A stretch of 64,000 nucleotides of DNA from NCBI RefSeq assembly GCF_001701045.1, contig NZ_CP016757.1, positions 2,754,219-2,818,218 of the forward strand. The letters are read 5' to 3'. Shown piece by piece: positions 52,705 through 62,666 of this stretch (within the stretch, counting starts at the first letter, position 1; every line of letters starts with the position of its first letter). A program made the position numbers and the translations under genes. The DNA is from Cloacibacillus porcorum (GTDB lineage Bacteria > Synergistota > Synergistia > Synergistales > Synergistaceae). The notes under the pieces are model-generated. The model did no database searches. It was not told where the DNA came from and saw only the letters and a program-made list of their open reading frames with translations.

Positions 52705-52739
52705 AAAAAGTGCCCAAGGTTCAGTCAAGAACCTTGGGC
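52705..52739 (-). terminator. Intrinsic terminator/attenuator between livJ and livH
   Basis: Minus-strand perfect 11-bp stem (GCCCAAGGTTC, loop of 6, its complement; 52712-52722 with 52729-52739) followed by A and CTTTTTCC. It is 16 bases past the livJ stop. Partial read-through would give more binding protein than transporter. Confidence 0.75.
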
Positions 52740-52755
52740 CGCGTGTATCAGTTGT

Positions 52756-53904
52756 TTATTTCGGTTCTACCTTCTTATAGAACTTGGTTTTAAGGTCGTC
52801 TCCGACTTTAAGGATAATACCGGCCTTATTGATCGGGTTGTGGGTCGCGGGGTCGATGGTGAGCGTGGCGTGGTGCAGCTTCAGCCCCTTCGTCTCTTCG
52901 AGAGCCTTGGCTATCGCCTGTCCGTCTGCCTTGCCGGCGCGCTTGATCGCGTCGATGAGCCAGTACATCGCGTCATAGGCCATCGTACCGTTCACGAATT
53001 CTTTGCAGTCGTCCTTATAGACTTCCTTGTAACGTGCGAATATCGGCGCCATTTCGGGGTCGTCGAGGTACGTATGGTTGACCCAGAACGTACCCTTCAT
53101 CGCGGGTCCGGCGATCTCGTTCATAAATTCGGCATAGCCGTCGCCGCCGATGATCGTCACTTTAAGTCCAAGTTCCTGCGCCTGCTTGATGGCGAGCGCC
53201 ATATCCTTGCCCATGCCGGGCAGGAAGAGCAGGTCGGCGCCGGAGTTCTTGATCGTCGTCAGCTGAGCGCGGAAGTCGACGTCCGTCTCACGGAAACCTT
53301 CGTCGGCAACGATCTTTCCGCCGAGCTTCTCGTAGTCCTTGACAAAGAACTCACGCAGCCCCTGAGCGTAGTCGGAACCTACGTTGTAGAGGATGGCGGC
53401 CTTGGTCTTTTTAAGGTCGTTGTAGGCGAGGTCTGCCGCGAGGGCGCCCTGGTAGGGGTCGGTAAAGCAGATACGGAACGAATAGGGACGGACCTTACCC
53501 TTATTGTCGACCGTTACAAAGGGGTTAGTCCCGACAGTTGAGATCTGCGGGGTCTTGCCCTTGGCGACGATAGGCGCGGTGGCGATGTTAATGCCGCTGG
53601 AATTCGCTCCGACGATCGCGCAGACCTTATCGCTCTCGATCATGCGGCGCACGGCGTTGACCGCGTCTTCGTTACGTGTCTTAGTATCATAGGGAATAAG
53701 TTCAATTTTACGCCCAAGGATGCCTCCCTTGGCGTTGATGTCGCCAACGACAAGCTTAGCCATGTTGACCTCTGTAATTCCGTACTGGGCATAGTCTCCG
53801 GTAAGGGCCGCAAGATAACCGATCTTGATGGGTTCCGCAGCCATCGCGGTTCCGGCTGCGAATACGACGATAATGAGAGCCAGTAAAGCTAGTACTTTTC
53901 TCAA
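52756..53904 (-). CDS. livJ: Branched-chain amino acid ABC transporter substrate-binding protein
   Basis: 382 residues from TTG 53904, the start that has GGAGG nine bases upstream and gives a clean signal peptide (RKVLALLALIIVVFAAGTAMA/AEP). The mature protein is a periplasmic binding protein type 1 (EPIKIGYLAALTGDYAQYGITE; VCAIVGANSSGINIATAPIVA; GVVGSD-like hinge). No lipobox. Exact ligand (Leu/Ile/Val or another amino acid) is not clear. First gene of the liv operon. Confidence 0.93.
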   Translation of the reverse strand: MRKVLALLALIIVVFAAGTAMAAEPIKIGYLAALTGDYAQYGITEVNMAKLVVGDINAKGGILGRKIELIPYDTKTRNEDAVNAVRRMIESDKVCAIVGANSSGINIATAPIVAKGKTPQISTVGTNPFVTVDNKGKVRPYSFRICFTDPYQGALAADLAYNDLKKTKAAILYNVGSDYAQGLREFFVKDYEKLGGKIVADEGFRETDVDFRAQLTTIKNSGADLLFLPGMGKDMALAIKQAQELGLKVTIIGGDGYAEFMNEIAGPAMKGTFWVNHTYLDDPEMAPIFARYKEVYKDDCKEFVNGTMAYDAMYWLIDAIKRAGKADGQAIAKALEETKGLKLHHATLTIDPATHNPINKAGIILKVGDDLKTKFYKKVEPK

Positions 53905-53952
53905 TACAGTGCACCTCCATATTGTTTTGTGTATCAACTTGACGCTTTACTT

Positions 53953-53981
53953 ATTTTATAGTTTTGTCAGCAATATGTAAA
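53953..53981 (-). promoter_or_regulatory. Promoter of the liv operon
   Basis: Minus-strand TTTACA (53981-53976), 17 bases, TAAAAT (53958-53953). It lies about 50 bases before the TTG start of livJ. Confidence 0.5.
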
Positions 53982-54064
53982 GGTAATTTGCCATGGTTAA
54001 TTATGTTTATTAAAATTTTTGAATTGAACGACGAATTGAGTTTATTTTTTAGATAACTATCTAC

Positions 54065-54100
54065 AAAAATAAAAAGAGCTCTCCTAAAAGGAAAGCTCTT
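54065..54100 (-). terminator. Intrinsic terminator of dnaJ
   Basis: Stem AAGAGCTCTCC / GGAAAGCTCTT (54074-54084 with 54090-54100), with one mismatch, then on the minus strand TTTTTATTTTTG. It is about 30 bases past the dnaJ stop. On the plus strand AAAGTCTTTTTTC follows, so it may also work for the other strand. Confidence 0.65.
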
Positions 54101-54130
54101 AAAGTCTTTTTTCTGTTTTTGGTATTTTAT

Positions 54131-55264
54131 CTATGCGTTCACCTGCTGGCCGCTCTCTTTCGCGAGTTCTTTCAGCAGTTCGCGCTCCTTCGCGGTGAGG
54201 CTCTTGGGTACCTTGACCTTGACGAGGATGTTCATATCGCCGCTGCCTTTGCCCTTGAGCCGCGGCATTCCGCGTCCGCGGATACGCAGCTTCGAACCGG
54301 CCTGCGTGCCCGCAGGGATGTCGAGTTTTTCCATGCCGTCAAAGGTTTCCACCTTGACCTCGCTGCCAAGCGCCGCCTGCGGGAAGGATATCTCCACCGT
54401 CGTATTGAGGTCGTCGCCCTTGCGTGTGAACCGGCTGTCGGGCATCACTTCCGTGAGGATGAAGAGATCGCCGGCCGGACCGCCGTTGATCCCCGCCTCG
54501 CCCTTGCTTGAGACGCGAAGCCTCGTGCCGGTGTCGACTCCCGCGGGGATTTTAACTTCAACGTTCTGGATGCGTTTGACGCGCCCCTTGCCGCGGCACT
54601 CCGTACAGACCTTGTCGATGATCTTGCCCTTGCCGTGACAGGTGGTGCAGGTCACAGTCTGCTGCATCTGACCAAACGGAGTGTTGACGACCTCGTGCAT
54701 CTGTCCCGTGCCATGGCAGGTCGGACAGGCCTCTACCTTGCTGCCGGGCTCCGCGCCGCTGCCGCCGCAGTGTTTACAGGTATCGAGGCGCGGTATCTCG
54801 AGCTTACGTTTAAGTCCCCGGTATGCCTCTTCAAGGGTGATCTTGACGGTGGCCTCAAGGTCGGCGCCGCGCCGCGGCGCGTTCGGGTTTGAGGCGCGGC
54901 GGCGTCCGCCGCCGAAGCCGCCCGCTCCGAAGAGGTCCCCAAAGATATCGCCCAGGTCCTCCTGCGAGAAGGTCTGACCCTGTCCGCCAAAGCCTCCGAA
55001 GCCGCCCTCTCCGCCGAAACCGCCCGGCGGCATATCGCCCACGTAGCCGAACTGGTCGTACTGCGCCTTCTTTTTCGGATCGCTCAGCACTTCGTTAGCT
55101 TCGTTGATCTCTTTATATTTAGCCTCCGCCTCAGCGTTGCCCGGGTTTGCATCGGGATGATATTTCCGCGTAAGGCTACGGTAGGCCTTCTTTATTTCGT
55201 CAGCCGATGCTCCCCGGCTAACACCCAATATTTCATAATAGTCTTTTTTACCGGGAGCAGCCAT
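54131..55264 (-). CDS. dnaJ: Chaperone protein DnaJ
   Basis: 377 residues. J domain with HPD in [20 protein letters not shown] (about 32-34), a Gly/Phe-rich region (about 78-110), four zinc-finger repeats ([32 protein letters not shown]) and the C-terminal substrate-binding domains. It stimulates DnaK ATPase and holds unfolded proteins. It has its own promoter and is separated from dnaK by 239 bases. Confidence 0.98.
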   Translation of the reverse strand: MAAPGKKDYYEILGVSRGASADEIKKAYRSLTRKYHPDANPGNAEAEAKYKEINEANEVLSDPKKKAQYDQFGYVGDMPPGGFGGEGGFGGFGGQGQTFSQEDLGDIFGDLFGAGGFGGGRRRASNPNAPRRGADLEATVKITLEEAYRGLKRKLEIPRLDTCKHCGGSGAEPGSKVEACPTCHGTGQMHEVVNTPFGQMQQTVTCTTCHGKGKIIDKVCTECRGKGRVKRIQNVEVKIPAGVDTGTRLRVSSKGEAGINGGPAGDLFILTEVMPDSRFTRKGDDLNTTVEISFPQAALGSEVKVETFDGMEKLDIPAGTQAGSKLRIRGRGMPRLKGKGSGDMNILVKVKVPKSLTAKERELLKELAKESGQQVNA

Positions 55265-55357
55265 CAGCGCTTCACCTCGCCATAAGATTTAAAATCTGCG
55301 CCGCGCCCTATAAAACCGATTGACCATATATCCGCCGGTGCGCGGCCTTTATTATTT

Positions 55358-55385
55358 GCCGCACAGGATTATACACCTGTGCGGC
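55358..55385. promoter_or_regulatory. Palindromic operator centred on the dnaJ -10
   Basis: Perfect 10-bp inverted repeat GCCGCACAGG, 8 bases, CCTGTGCGGC. The -10 (TATAAT) lies within its centre and one arm fills the spacer, so a protein bound here would block RNA polymerase. It is not CIRCE. It may also form a hairpin in single strands but lacks a T run. Confidence 0.5.
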
Positions 55386-55395
55386 TATTTGTCAA
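55368..55395 (-). promoter_or_regulatory. Promoter of dnaJ
   Basis: Minus-strand TTGACA (55395-55390), 16 bases, TATAAT (55373-55368): consensus hexamers, with start near 55361, about 95 bases before the ATG. Confidence 0.7.
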
Positions 55396-55445
55396 GATTA
55401 GTTAAAAATTTTTGAACTGCCGTTTGAGCAGTCGTTCATTTCCGG

Positions 55446-55484
55446 AAGCGCATGCCGCAGGGCTGTCGCCCGCGGCATGCGCTT
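55446..55484 (-). terminator. GC-rich hairpin after dnaK, probable terminator or 3' end stem
   Basis: Perfect 13-bp stem (AAGCGCATGCCGC 55446-55458, complement 55472-55484) with a 13-base loop, 20 bases past the dnaK stop. No T run follows on the minus strand, so it may be a processed 3' end or a Rho-assisted stop. Confidence 0.45.
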
Positions 55485-55503
55485 TAAAAATGTTTTTACT
55501 GAT

Positions 55504-57336
<1,833 letters not shown>

Positions 57337-57439
57337 TTATGATAGTTATTTATCTGATTCGTCCGGCATCTATTTTTCTATAGCTGCCCTTCTGTTACTT
57401 CCGTTTTATTACCTAATCGGCTTTAAGCCTCGCTTACAA

Positions 57440-57994
57440 TCAGCCGTTATACTTGCCGACCCGCACCTGCGGGGCCTTAAGTACACGTCCCGCAAGCTTA
57501 TAGCCGCGGCAGAGGGCGCCCACGATGTGTCCGTCCTTCGCGGCGTCGTCCACCGGCTCCATACATACCGCCTCGTGGAGAGAGGGGTCAAATTCGCCCT
57601 CAGTCGAGATAAATTCAAGTCCGAGCTTACAGAGGCCGTCGGCGAACTGTTTGATCACCATCGACATGCCCCTCGCAAGGCTGCTCTCCTTATCTTCGAC
57701 CGCCGCCGCGATCCGCTCGAGGTTCTCGAAAACCGGCAGCATCTCATTTATCGCCTGTTCGGCGGCAAGCTTCGCGTTGTTCTCGCGGTCCCGTTCCATC
57801 CGGGTACGCAGGTTGAAATAATCGGCCCTGCCTCTCGCCACCTCTTCTTTGAGCTTGCGAACCTCCTCTTTCAGCGCCTCGGACTCCCCCGCTTCAGGCT
57901 GGGGAATACTCTCCTCGGCGGCTTGGACGCCTTCGAGTTCCGGCTCATCCTTCATCTGCGGCTCGCCGCAATTCGGTTTCTTCTGCTCATCCAT
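57440..57994 (-). CDS. grpE: Nucleotide exchange factor GrpE
   Basis: 184 residues. An acidic N-terminal part (about 1-45), long dimerisation helix (EALKEEVRKLKEEVARGRAD, then YFNLRTRMERDRE) and the C-terminal beta domain (FDPSLHEAVCMEPVDD, ending VGALCRGYKLAGRVLKAPQVRVGK). It releases ADP from DnaK. Four bases after hrcA, 118 bases before dnaK. Confidence 0.96.
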   Translation of the reverse strand: MDEQKKPNCGEPQMKDEPELEGVQAAEESIPQPEAGESEALKEEVRKLKEEVARGRADYFNLRTRMERDRENNAKLAAEQAINEMLPVFENLERIAAAVEDKESSLARGMSMVIKQFADGLCKLGLEFISTEGEFDPSLHEAVCMEPVDDAAKDGHIVGALCRGYKLAGRVLKAPQVRVGKYNG

Positions 57995-57998
57995 ATCT

Positions 57999-59015
57999 TC
58001 AGTCTCCTCTTTCGCCTGATTCGGAATCCAGCTTACGCAGCACTCCGTCTATCGCGGATATTACCTTTTCGTAATCCATTCTTTCGGGGCCGATCACACC
58101 GACTACGGCCTTCTGGCCTCCGGCCTCTCCCGTGGCGGCGACCAGCGCGGAATTTTTCATTCCCGGCAACACGTTCTCGTCGCCGATCATCACGTTTATC
58201 TCGTTCATCGAGCAGCGGTTCACCAACGCGGTCATGTTACTCTCCTCTTCGATAAAGGAGCAGAGCGCCTGTATCCGTCCCAGATCCTGAAAATCCTGCA
58301 GCTTCATGATCTGGCTGACCGAACCAGTGAATATCTTTGTCTTCTGGACACCGAGCAGTGCGTCTATCTCAAGCAGCGCCTGACTGCAGGCGTCACGGTA
58401 ACTGCTTATCTCCTCCGTCAGCTTAGCCTTCAGCGAGCTCTTGATATCACTCCAGGCACAGCCTGAAAAACGGTTCAGTTTGGAGGCCAGCTCGTCAAGC
58501 TCCTCCTGCGGCATATCCACCGGCATATCGATGAACTTCTGATGGACAAGTCCGCCCTGAAGTACAACCAGCAGCAGTACGCGGAACTCGCTCATCCGCA
58601 CGAAGCTCACATGATGGAAGCAGACCGTGTCAAGGGGCGTGATGGCGGCGATTCCGACGTAGTCGGAGACGCGGCTCAGCATCTCGGAGGCCGATTCAAG
58701 CACTCTTCCCAGCCCCTGCCGGTGTTCCATCATCTTTTTTAGTAATTTTACAGACGGGCCGGCGTTATTTACACGTTGAAGTACCGAATCAACGTATAGT
58801 CTATATCCCTGAGTTGTGGGAATCCTGCCCGAGGAGGCGTGGGTCTGTTTGAGAAAGCCCATGTCCTCCAGATCGGACATTTCATTTCTGATCGTCGCGG
58901 AGCTGCGTCCGGTGAGGTAACGGCGGGATACCGTGCGCGAGCCTACCGTTTCACCGCTTTTTATATATTCATACACCACGGAGAGCACGACTTCCAGCTG
59001 TCTTTCTGTGATCAC
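57999..59015 (-). CDS. hrcA: Heat-inducible transcription repressor HrcA
   Basis: 338 residues. An N-terminal winged helix (ERQLEVVLSVVYEYIKSGETVGSRTVSRRYLTG; SSATIRNEMSDLEDMGFL; THASSGRIPTTQGYRLYVD) and the GAF-like and dimerisation domains, with VIGPERMDYEKVISAID at the end. HrcA binds CIRCE and represses chaperone genes until heat stress. A CIRCE lies just upstream, so it controls its own operon. ATG start at 59015, first gene of hrcA-grpE-dnaK. Confidence 0.97.
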   Translation of the reverse strand: MITERQLEVVLSVVYEYIKSGETVGSRTVSRRYLTGRSSATIRNEMSDLEDMGFLKQTHASSGRIPTTQGYRLYVDSVLQRVNNAGPSVKLLKKMMEHRQGLGRVLESASEMLSRVSDYVGIAAITPLDTVCFHHVSFVRMSEFRVLLLVVLQGGLVHQKFIDMPVDMPQEELDELASKLNRFSGCAWSDIKSSLKAKLTEEISSYRDACSQALLEIDALLGVQKTKIFTGSVSQIMKLQDFQDLGRIQALCSFIEEESNMTALVNRCSMNEINVMIGDENVLPGMKNSALVAATGEAGGQKAVVGVIGPERMDYEKVISAIDGVLRKLDSESGERGD

Positions 59016-59052
59016 CAGACCTCACCTGCCACAAAAATTTTTTCATTCCTTG

Positions 59053-59079
59053 TTAGCACTCAATACTCACGAGTGCCAA
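59053..59079. promoter_or_regulatory. CIRCE element, HrcA operator
   Basis: TTAGCACTC, nine bases, GAGTGCCAA. It differs from the consensus right arm (GAGTGCTAA) at one base. It lies just downstream of the hrcA -10, over the start of transcription. Confidence 0.9.
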
Positions 59080-59097
59080 CACCTTAACGACGAATAA

Positions 59098-59126
59098 ATA
59101 ATAATCGTCATAGAGGCTTTTGTCAA
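59098..59126 (-). promoter_or_regulatory. Promoter of hrcA-grpE-dnaK
   Basis: Minus-strand TTGACA (59126-59121), 17 bases, TATTAT (59103-59098). The CIRCE element follows 18 bases after the -10. Confidence 0.7.
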
Positions 59127-59214
59127 TACAGGTCAAAGATTTATTTTTAAAATTACAGGTAAAATTTTTTAATTCAAAAAATTAACAAAAGGCCGTATCG
59201 CCGCGCTGTTGTTG

Positions 59215-59220
59215 TATAAT
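59215..59220 (+). promoter_or_regulatory. Candidate -10 for the phosphatase-folP-folK operon
   Basis: A perfect TATAAT about 115 bases before the TTG start at 59334, with no good -35. The rest of the gap between hrcA and this operon holds only the divergent hrcA promoter and CIRCE. Confidence 0.3.
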
Positions 59221-59333
59221 TAACAGATGTTTGAGCTACCGGACCGGCGGTTCTTTTATCAGACGGCACAAAAGAATTTCAAAGGTTCCCAGTACTTCTG
59301 CATTATCTGCAATCGTAACAGGAGTGAAGAATA

Positions 59334-59981
59334 TTGAAAAAAGACAAGACGTTTATCTATCTTATCAGACACGGCGAATGTGCCGGCAACAAAGAAAACC
59401 GCATCCGCGGCTGTATGGATTTCCCCTTAAATGAAAACGGCATCCTCCAGGCCCACGCCCTCGCGAAGGCGATGAAGGACAAAAATATAGAGTATATCTA
59501 CTCAAGCCCGCTCTCCCGCGCGACGACCACCGCAAAGATCCTCGGCGATACGCTGGGGCTTCCATACGAGGCGCGCGAGGGCTTCTGCAACATACACCTC
59601 GGTCCCTGGGAAAACAGAAAGAAGGCCGAGCTCGCCATTGAGGAACCCGATAAATGGCAGACATGGCTCGACCAGCCGGAAGAGCTCAAGATCGACGGCG
59701 GAGAGACGCTTGACGAGGTGCGCGAGCGCGCGCTCGCCGAACTTGACCGCGTCATCGGCGAGCACCGAGGCAGCAATATCGCGCTCGTGGCTCACCGCGG
59801 CGTGCTTAAACCTCTCATGGCCGGAGCTATCGGCGTAATGCGCCCAAGCTACTGGCGGCTCCACGTCGATACGGCCTCATACAGCCTCCTTACTCACGAC
59901 AGCCTCCACGGCTACTGCCTCATGGGGCTCAACTTCACGGAACATCTCGCCGGACTGCCGATAATCCAGGAGTTCGACTAA
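59334..59981 (+). CDS. Histidine phosphatase family protein (phosphoglycerate mutase-like)
   Basis: 215 residues. LIRHGECAGNKENRIRGCMDFPLNENG carries the RHG catalytic His, SSPLSRATTTAKIL the second Arg block, GETLDEVRERALAEL, and VAHRGVLKPLMAG the second His. This fits the GpmB/CobC branch; the substrate (phosphoglycerate, alpha-ribazole phosphate or other) is unclear. TTG start with AGGAG nine bases upstream. Two bases precede folP. It is tempting to see it as the phosphatase for dihydroneopterin phosphate, but that is context only. Confidence 0.88.
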   Translation: MKKDKTFIYLIRHGECAGNKENRIRGCMDFPLNENGILQAHALAKAMKDKNIEYIYSSPLSRATTTAKILGDTLGLPYEAREGFCNIHLGPWENRKKAELAIEEPDKWQTWLDQPEELKIDGGETLDEVRERALAELDRVIGEHRGSNIALVAHRGVLKPLMAGAIGVMRPSYWRLHVDTASYSLLTHDSLHGYCLMGLNFTEHLAGLPIIQEFD

Positions 59982-59983
59982 GA

Positions 59984-61198
59984 ATGCCCGCCCACCTCAT
60001 CCGCTTCGGAGATAAATGGGAGCTGACACAGGCCATTGAAAAGGTAGGCTGCGATATAAATTCCCTGCCCTACTTCGAGAACCGCCGCGAGATGCTGCAG
60101 CTCTACGTCACGGACGTCCCCGCGCCGGCGGCCAGCATCATCAAGCAGGAGATGCTCTCGCGCGGCGGCGACGCCGCCGTACACGCGCAGGTGATCACCT
60201 GCGGCGTTAAAAAGAGCGACGTCATTCTCTTCGGCACGGCGAAGCAGCTCGGCCATCTCGCAGAAAAGCTGGCACGGATGCCATGGTGGGGCCTCGGACG
60301 CCTCGCAGACGAAATACGCGGCCTGATCGCCCCGTCGCTTCCAGAGACAAGAAGACTTCCCTGCGGCACTGAGCTTCCCTTCGGAGAGAGAATGCTGCTG
60401 ATGGGGATCATAAACCTCACGGACGACTCATTCTTCGCCGGAAGCAGAAGCGGCGCGGAGACCACTGAGACCGTAAAAAGGGCGCTGCGCATGGCCGAAG
60501 AGGGGGCCGACATTCTCGATCTCGGAGCGGAATCAACGAGGCCGGGAGCGGGAAGGGTTCCCGAAGAACAGGAGATATCACGCATGGAGGCGGCGGTGAG
60601 GGCGATACGAAACGAACTTCCGCATATGCCCCTTTCGATAGATACCACGCGCTCCTCCGTAGCGCGTGCCGCGCTTGCCGCGGGCGCGGACATAATAAAC
60701 GACGTTTCCGGGCTGCAGTTCGATGAGGATATCGCGCACGCCGCGGCCGAGTATGGAGCGATGCTCGTCGTTATGCATATGCGCGGCACCCCAGGAGATA
60801 TGCAGTCGATGTGCGGATACGATAATCTCATCGCCGAGGTCTGCTCTTTCCTCCGGGAAAAGACAAAGAGGGCCGAGGAGCTGGGCGTGCCGAAAAAAAA
60901 TATTATAATAGATCCGGGCGTCGGGTTCGCAAAGGACTACAACCAAAACTTGCTGCTGATGCGCCACTGCGAAAGCTTCAAAGCCCTTGGCTATCCGCTG
61001 CTGGTCGGAGCCTCGCGAAAGGGCGTCGTCGGCGCCGCCACGCAGACAAAAAAAGCGGAGGAGCGGCTCTGCGGCACGCTTGCCCTGACCTCCGTTTGCT
61101 GTTGGCAGCGTGCGGACATCATCCGCGTCCACGATGTGAAAGAGAATAAAGAGGTCATCATGATGACAGAGGCGGTACGGGGAGCAAAATATGTCTGA
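59984..61198 (+). CDS. folP: Dihydropteroate synthase
   Basis: 404 residues. Joins 6-hydroxymethyl-dihydropterin pyrophosphate to p-aminobenzoate. The TIM-barrel blocks are GIINLTDDSFFAGSR, DILDLGAESTRPGA, LSIDTTRSSVARAAL, INDVSGLQFD, MHMRGTPGDMQ and IDPGVGFAKDYNQNL, with the end GASRKGVVG. An N-terminal extension of about 120 residues precedes the barrel, a form known in Clostridia-type DHPS. It overlaps folK by 8 bases. No folB lies between folP and folK. Confidence 0.96.
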   Translation: MPAHLIRFGDKWELTQAIEKVGCDINSLPYFENRREMLQLYVTDVPAPAASIIKQEMLSRGGDAAVHAQVITCGVKKSDVILFGTAKQLGHLAEKLARMPWWGLGRLADEIRGLIAPSLPETRRLPCGTELPFGERMLLMGIINLTDDSFFAGSRSGAETTETVKRALRMAEEGADILDLGAESTRPGAGRVPEEQEISRMEAAVRAIRNELPHMPLSIDTTRSSVARAALAAGADIINDVSGLQFDEDIAHAAAEYGAMLVVMHMRGTPGDMQSMCGYDNLIAEVCSFLREKTKRAEELGVPKKNIIIDPGVGFAKDYNQNLLLMRHCESFKALGYPLLVGASRKGVVGAATQTKKAEERLCGTLALTSVCCWQRADIIRVHDVKENKEVIMMTEAVRGAKYV

Positions 61199-61691
61199 TC
61201 ATAAAGTGGTACTGGCATTGGGCGCCAATCTCGGCAACCGCCTTGAGGCGCTCAAAAAAGCGATCATAAAGCTGGAGAGCTGCGGAATACGGACGGAGGC
61301 AAAGAGCCGCGTCTGGGAGACAAAACCCTGGGGCGTAACGGAGCAGCCGCTCTTTCTCAATATGTGCATGACGGCCCGTACGGATCTGGAACCAATCGAG
61401 CTGCTCTGTCTGCTGAAAAAGACTGAGGCTGAACTGGGCCGTTCCGCAGGTACACGCTGGGGACCGCGTGAGATCGACATAGATGTGATCTTTTTCGATT
61501 CTCTATCACTCAAGGTCCCAAAGCTGGAGATCCCCCACCCGCGCATGCACGAACGGGGTTTTGTACTGAGGCCGCTCATTGAAATCGCCCCCGACATAGT
61601 ACATCCCATCCTGGGAAAGAGCGCGGCCGAACTTTTCGAAGAGCTGCCTGATTCGGAGAAGGACGGGATGGTATGGATATCAGAGGTATGA
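61191..61691 (+). CDS. folK: 6-hydroxymethyl-7,8-dihydropterin pyrophosphokinase (HPPK)
   Basis: 166 residues. ALGANLGNRLEALKKAI at the start, RVWETKPWGVTEQPLFLNM, GRSAGTRWGPREIDIDVIFF (with the metal-binding Asp pair) and IPHPRMHERGFVLRPLIEIAP are FolK signatures. It makes the pyrophosphate used by FolP next to it. ATG overlaps the folP stop by 8 bases, and the next gene overlaps its end by 19 bases, so the three are coupled. Confidence 0.97.
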   Translation: MSDHKVVLALGANLGNRLEALKKAIIKLESCGIRTEAKSRVWETKPWGVTEQPLFLNMCMTARTDLEPIELLCLLKKTEAELGRSAGTRWGPREIDIDVIFFDSLSLKVPKLEIPHPRMHERGFVLRPLIEIAPDIVHPILGKSAAELFEELPDSEKDGMVWISEV

Positions 61692-62497
61692 CCTCAATCA
61701 AAAAAATCTTCTCCGAGCGCGGCTCAGGCGGCCGGAAGCGAAACCACGCGATGTGGTTCCTGCCGCTTCTCTTTGCCGCCGCGGCCCTGATCCTCTATCT
61801 GCTGCCGGCCGCGGAGCTGAGCGATAAAAATATCAGCATCAGAACGCTCGAAGTACCGGAGTTCCCGATCATCGTCGTCCTTGAACAGGACCGCGGCACA
61901 ATAACTTCGGCGTGGCTGCGGACCCCGGCCGGGGCCAGAAGGCTCGACCAGCTCGACGGGCTTTCTTTCATCTCCAGCGATCCGGTCATTTCCAAAGTAG
62001 ACCAGGATTCCAAGAACGACCTGCTCTGGCGTCTCTCGTTCACAAACCTGGAAGGAGATGGCGTACACCTATGGATCGGCATGACGACCTGGGCTCCCAG
62101 GGTCTTTATCGCCTCGACCCCCTTCCAGTACACCAGGTGGCACGCGCTGCCGGCGAAGGTAGAGGTCCCCAAAGGAACGAGCATCTACATCGCCCCCGCC
62201 GCGCCCTTCTATAAAATGCTCGACAAGCAGTACAGCGGCAAAGACAGCTACTCTTTCATATACACCATAATGCTGACGCCGGAGGGACCGGCCTTCGTTC
62301 CCGTCCCCTCCGTCTATAAACAGCTGGCGGTCCTGCTCAAAGCCGGAATGCACGGAGAGACCTCGCCCAAAAAGAGGCTAGCCTATGTGCGGATGCTAAC
62401 AGAATTCAACCGTCTCGCCGAGGGCAAAGCCCCGCAGGCAGACACGCTTCTTAACTTCCCGCTGGAAAAGCTAGACACGCTTACCTGGAAAAGGTAG
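61673..62497 (+). CDS. Unknown single-pass membrane protein at the end of the folate operon
   Basis: 274 residues, no family recognised. A basic N-terminal tail (about 1-25), one transmembrane helix (about 26-46; MWFLPLLFAAAALILYLLPAA) and a beta-rich body outside the membrane (DLLWRLSFTNLEGDGVHLWIG; SFIYTIMLTPEGPAFVPVPSVY). No Cys and no obvious active site. It overlaps folK by 19 bases. ATG 61688 is an alternative start. A long terminator follows. It may be an envelope protein carried by the operon with no folate role. Confidence 0.7.
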   Translation: MDIRGMTSIKKIFSERGSGGRKRNHAMWFLPLLFAAAALILYLLPAAELSDKNISIRTLEVPEFPIIVVLEQDRGTITSAWLRTPAGARRLDQLDGLSFISSDPVISKVDQDSKNDLLWRLSFTNLEGDGVHLWIGMTTWAPRVFIASTPFQYTRWHALPAKVEVPKGTSIYIAPAAPFYKMLDKQYSGKDSYSFIYTIMLTPEGPAFVPVPSVYKQLAVLLKAGMHGETSPKKRLAYVRMLTEFNRLAEGKAPQADTLLNFPLEKLDTLTWKR

Positions 62498-62524
62498 ATA
62501 TTCCCTGATATAAAAACCCCGTAA

Positions 62525-62566
62525 AAAACAAGAGGTTCCACGCCGCAGGTGGGAACCTCTTGTTTT
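62525..62566. terminator. Strong intrinsic terminator after the folate operon
   Basis: Perfect 15-bp stem (62525-62539 with 62552-62566; core ACAAGAGGTTCC) and a 12-base loop. The right arm ends in TTTT. The A run at the left side makes it usable on the other strand too. Confidence 0.75.
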
Positions 62567-62666
62567 GTTGACATAGCTGTATTTTTGCGCCGTTCTATGC
62601 TAAGATGTCGAGAATATATTCGTAAACCTGCTATTTCCGTTGTGCAGACCGCTTTTGAGGAGACGG

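Noticed and set aside
55446-55484. Second CIRCE or operator after dnaK
   Set aside because: The palindrome AAGCGCATGCCGC does not match CIRCE and lies downstream of dnaK, so it fits a 3' end hairpin better.
59231-59434. Short plus-strand frame overlapping the phosphatase start
   Set aside because: It overlaps the real gene in another frame, has no ribosome site and resembles no known protein.
62568-62606. TTGACA before the PAS protein as a promoter
   Set aside because: No -10 lies at 16-18 bases; the nearest candidates (TATGCT, TAAGAT) are 22 and 27 bases away.
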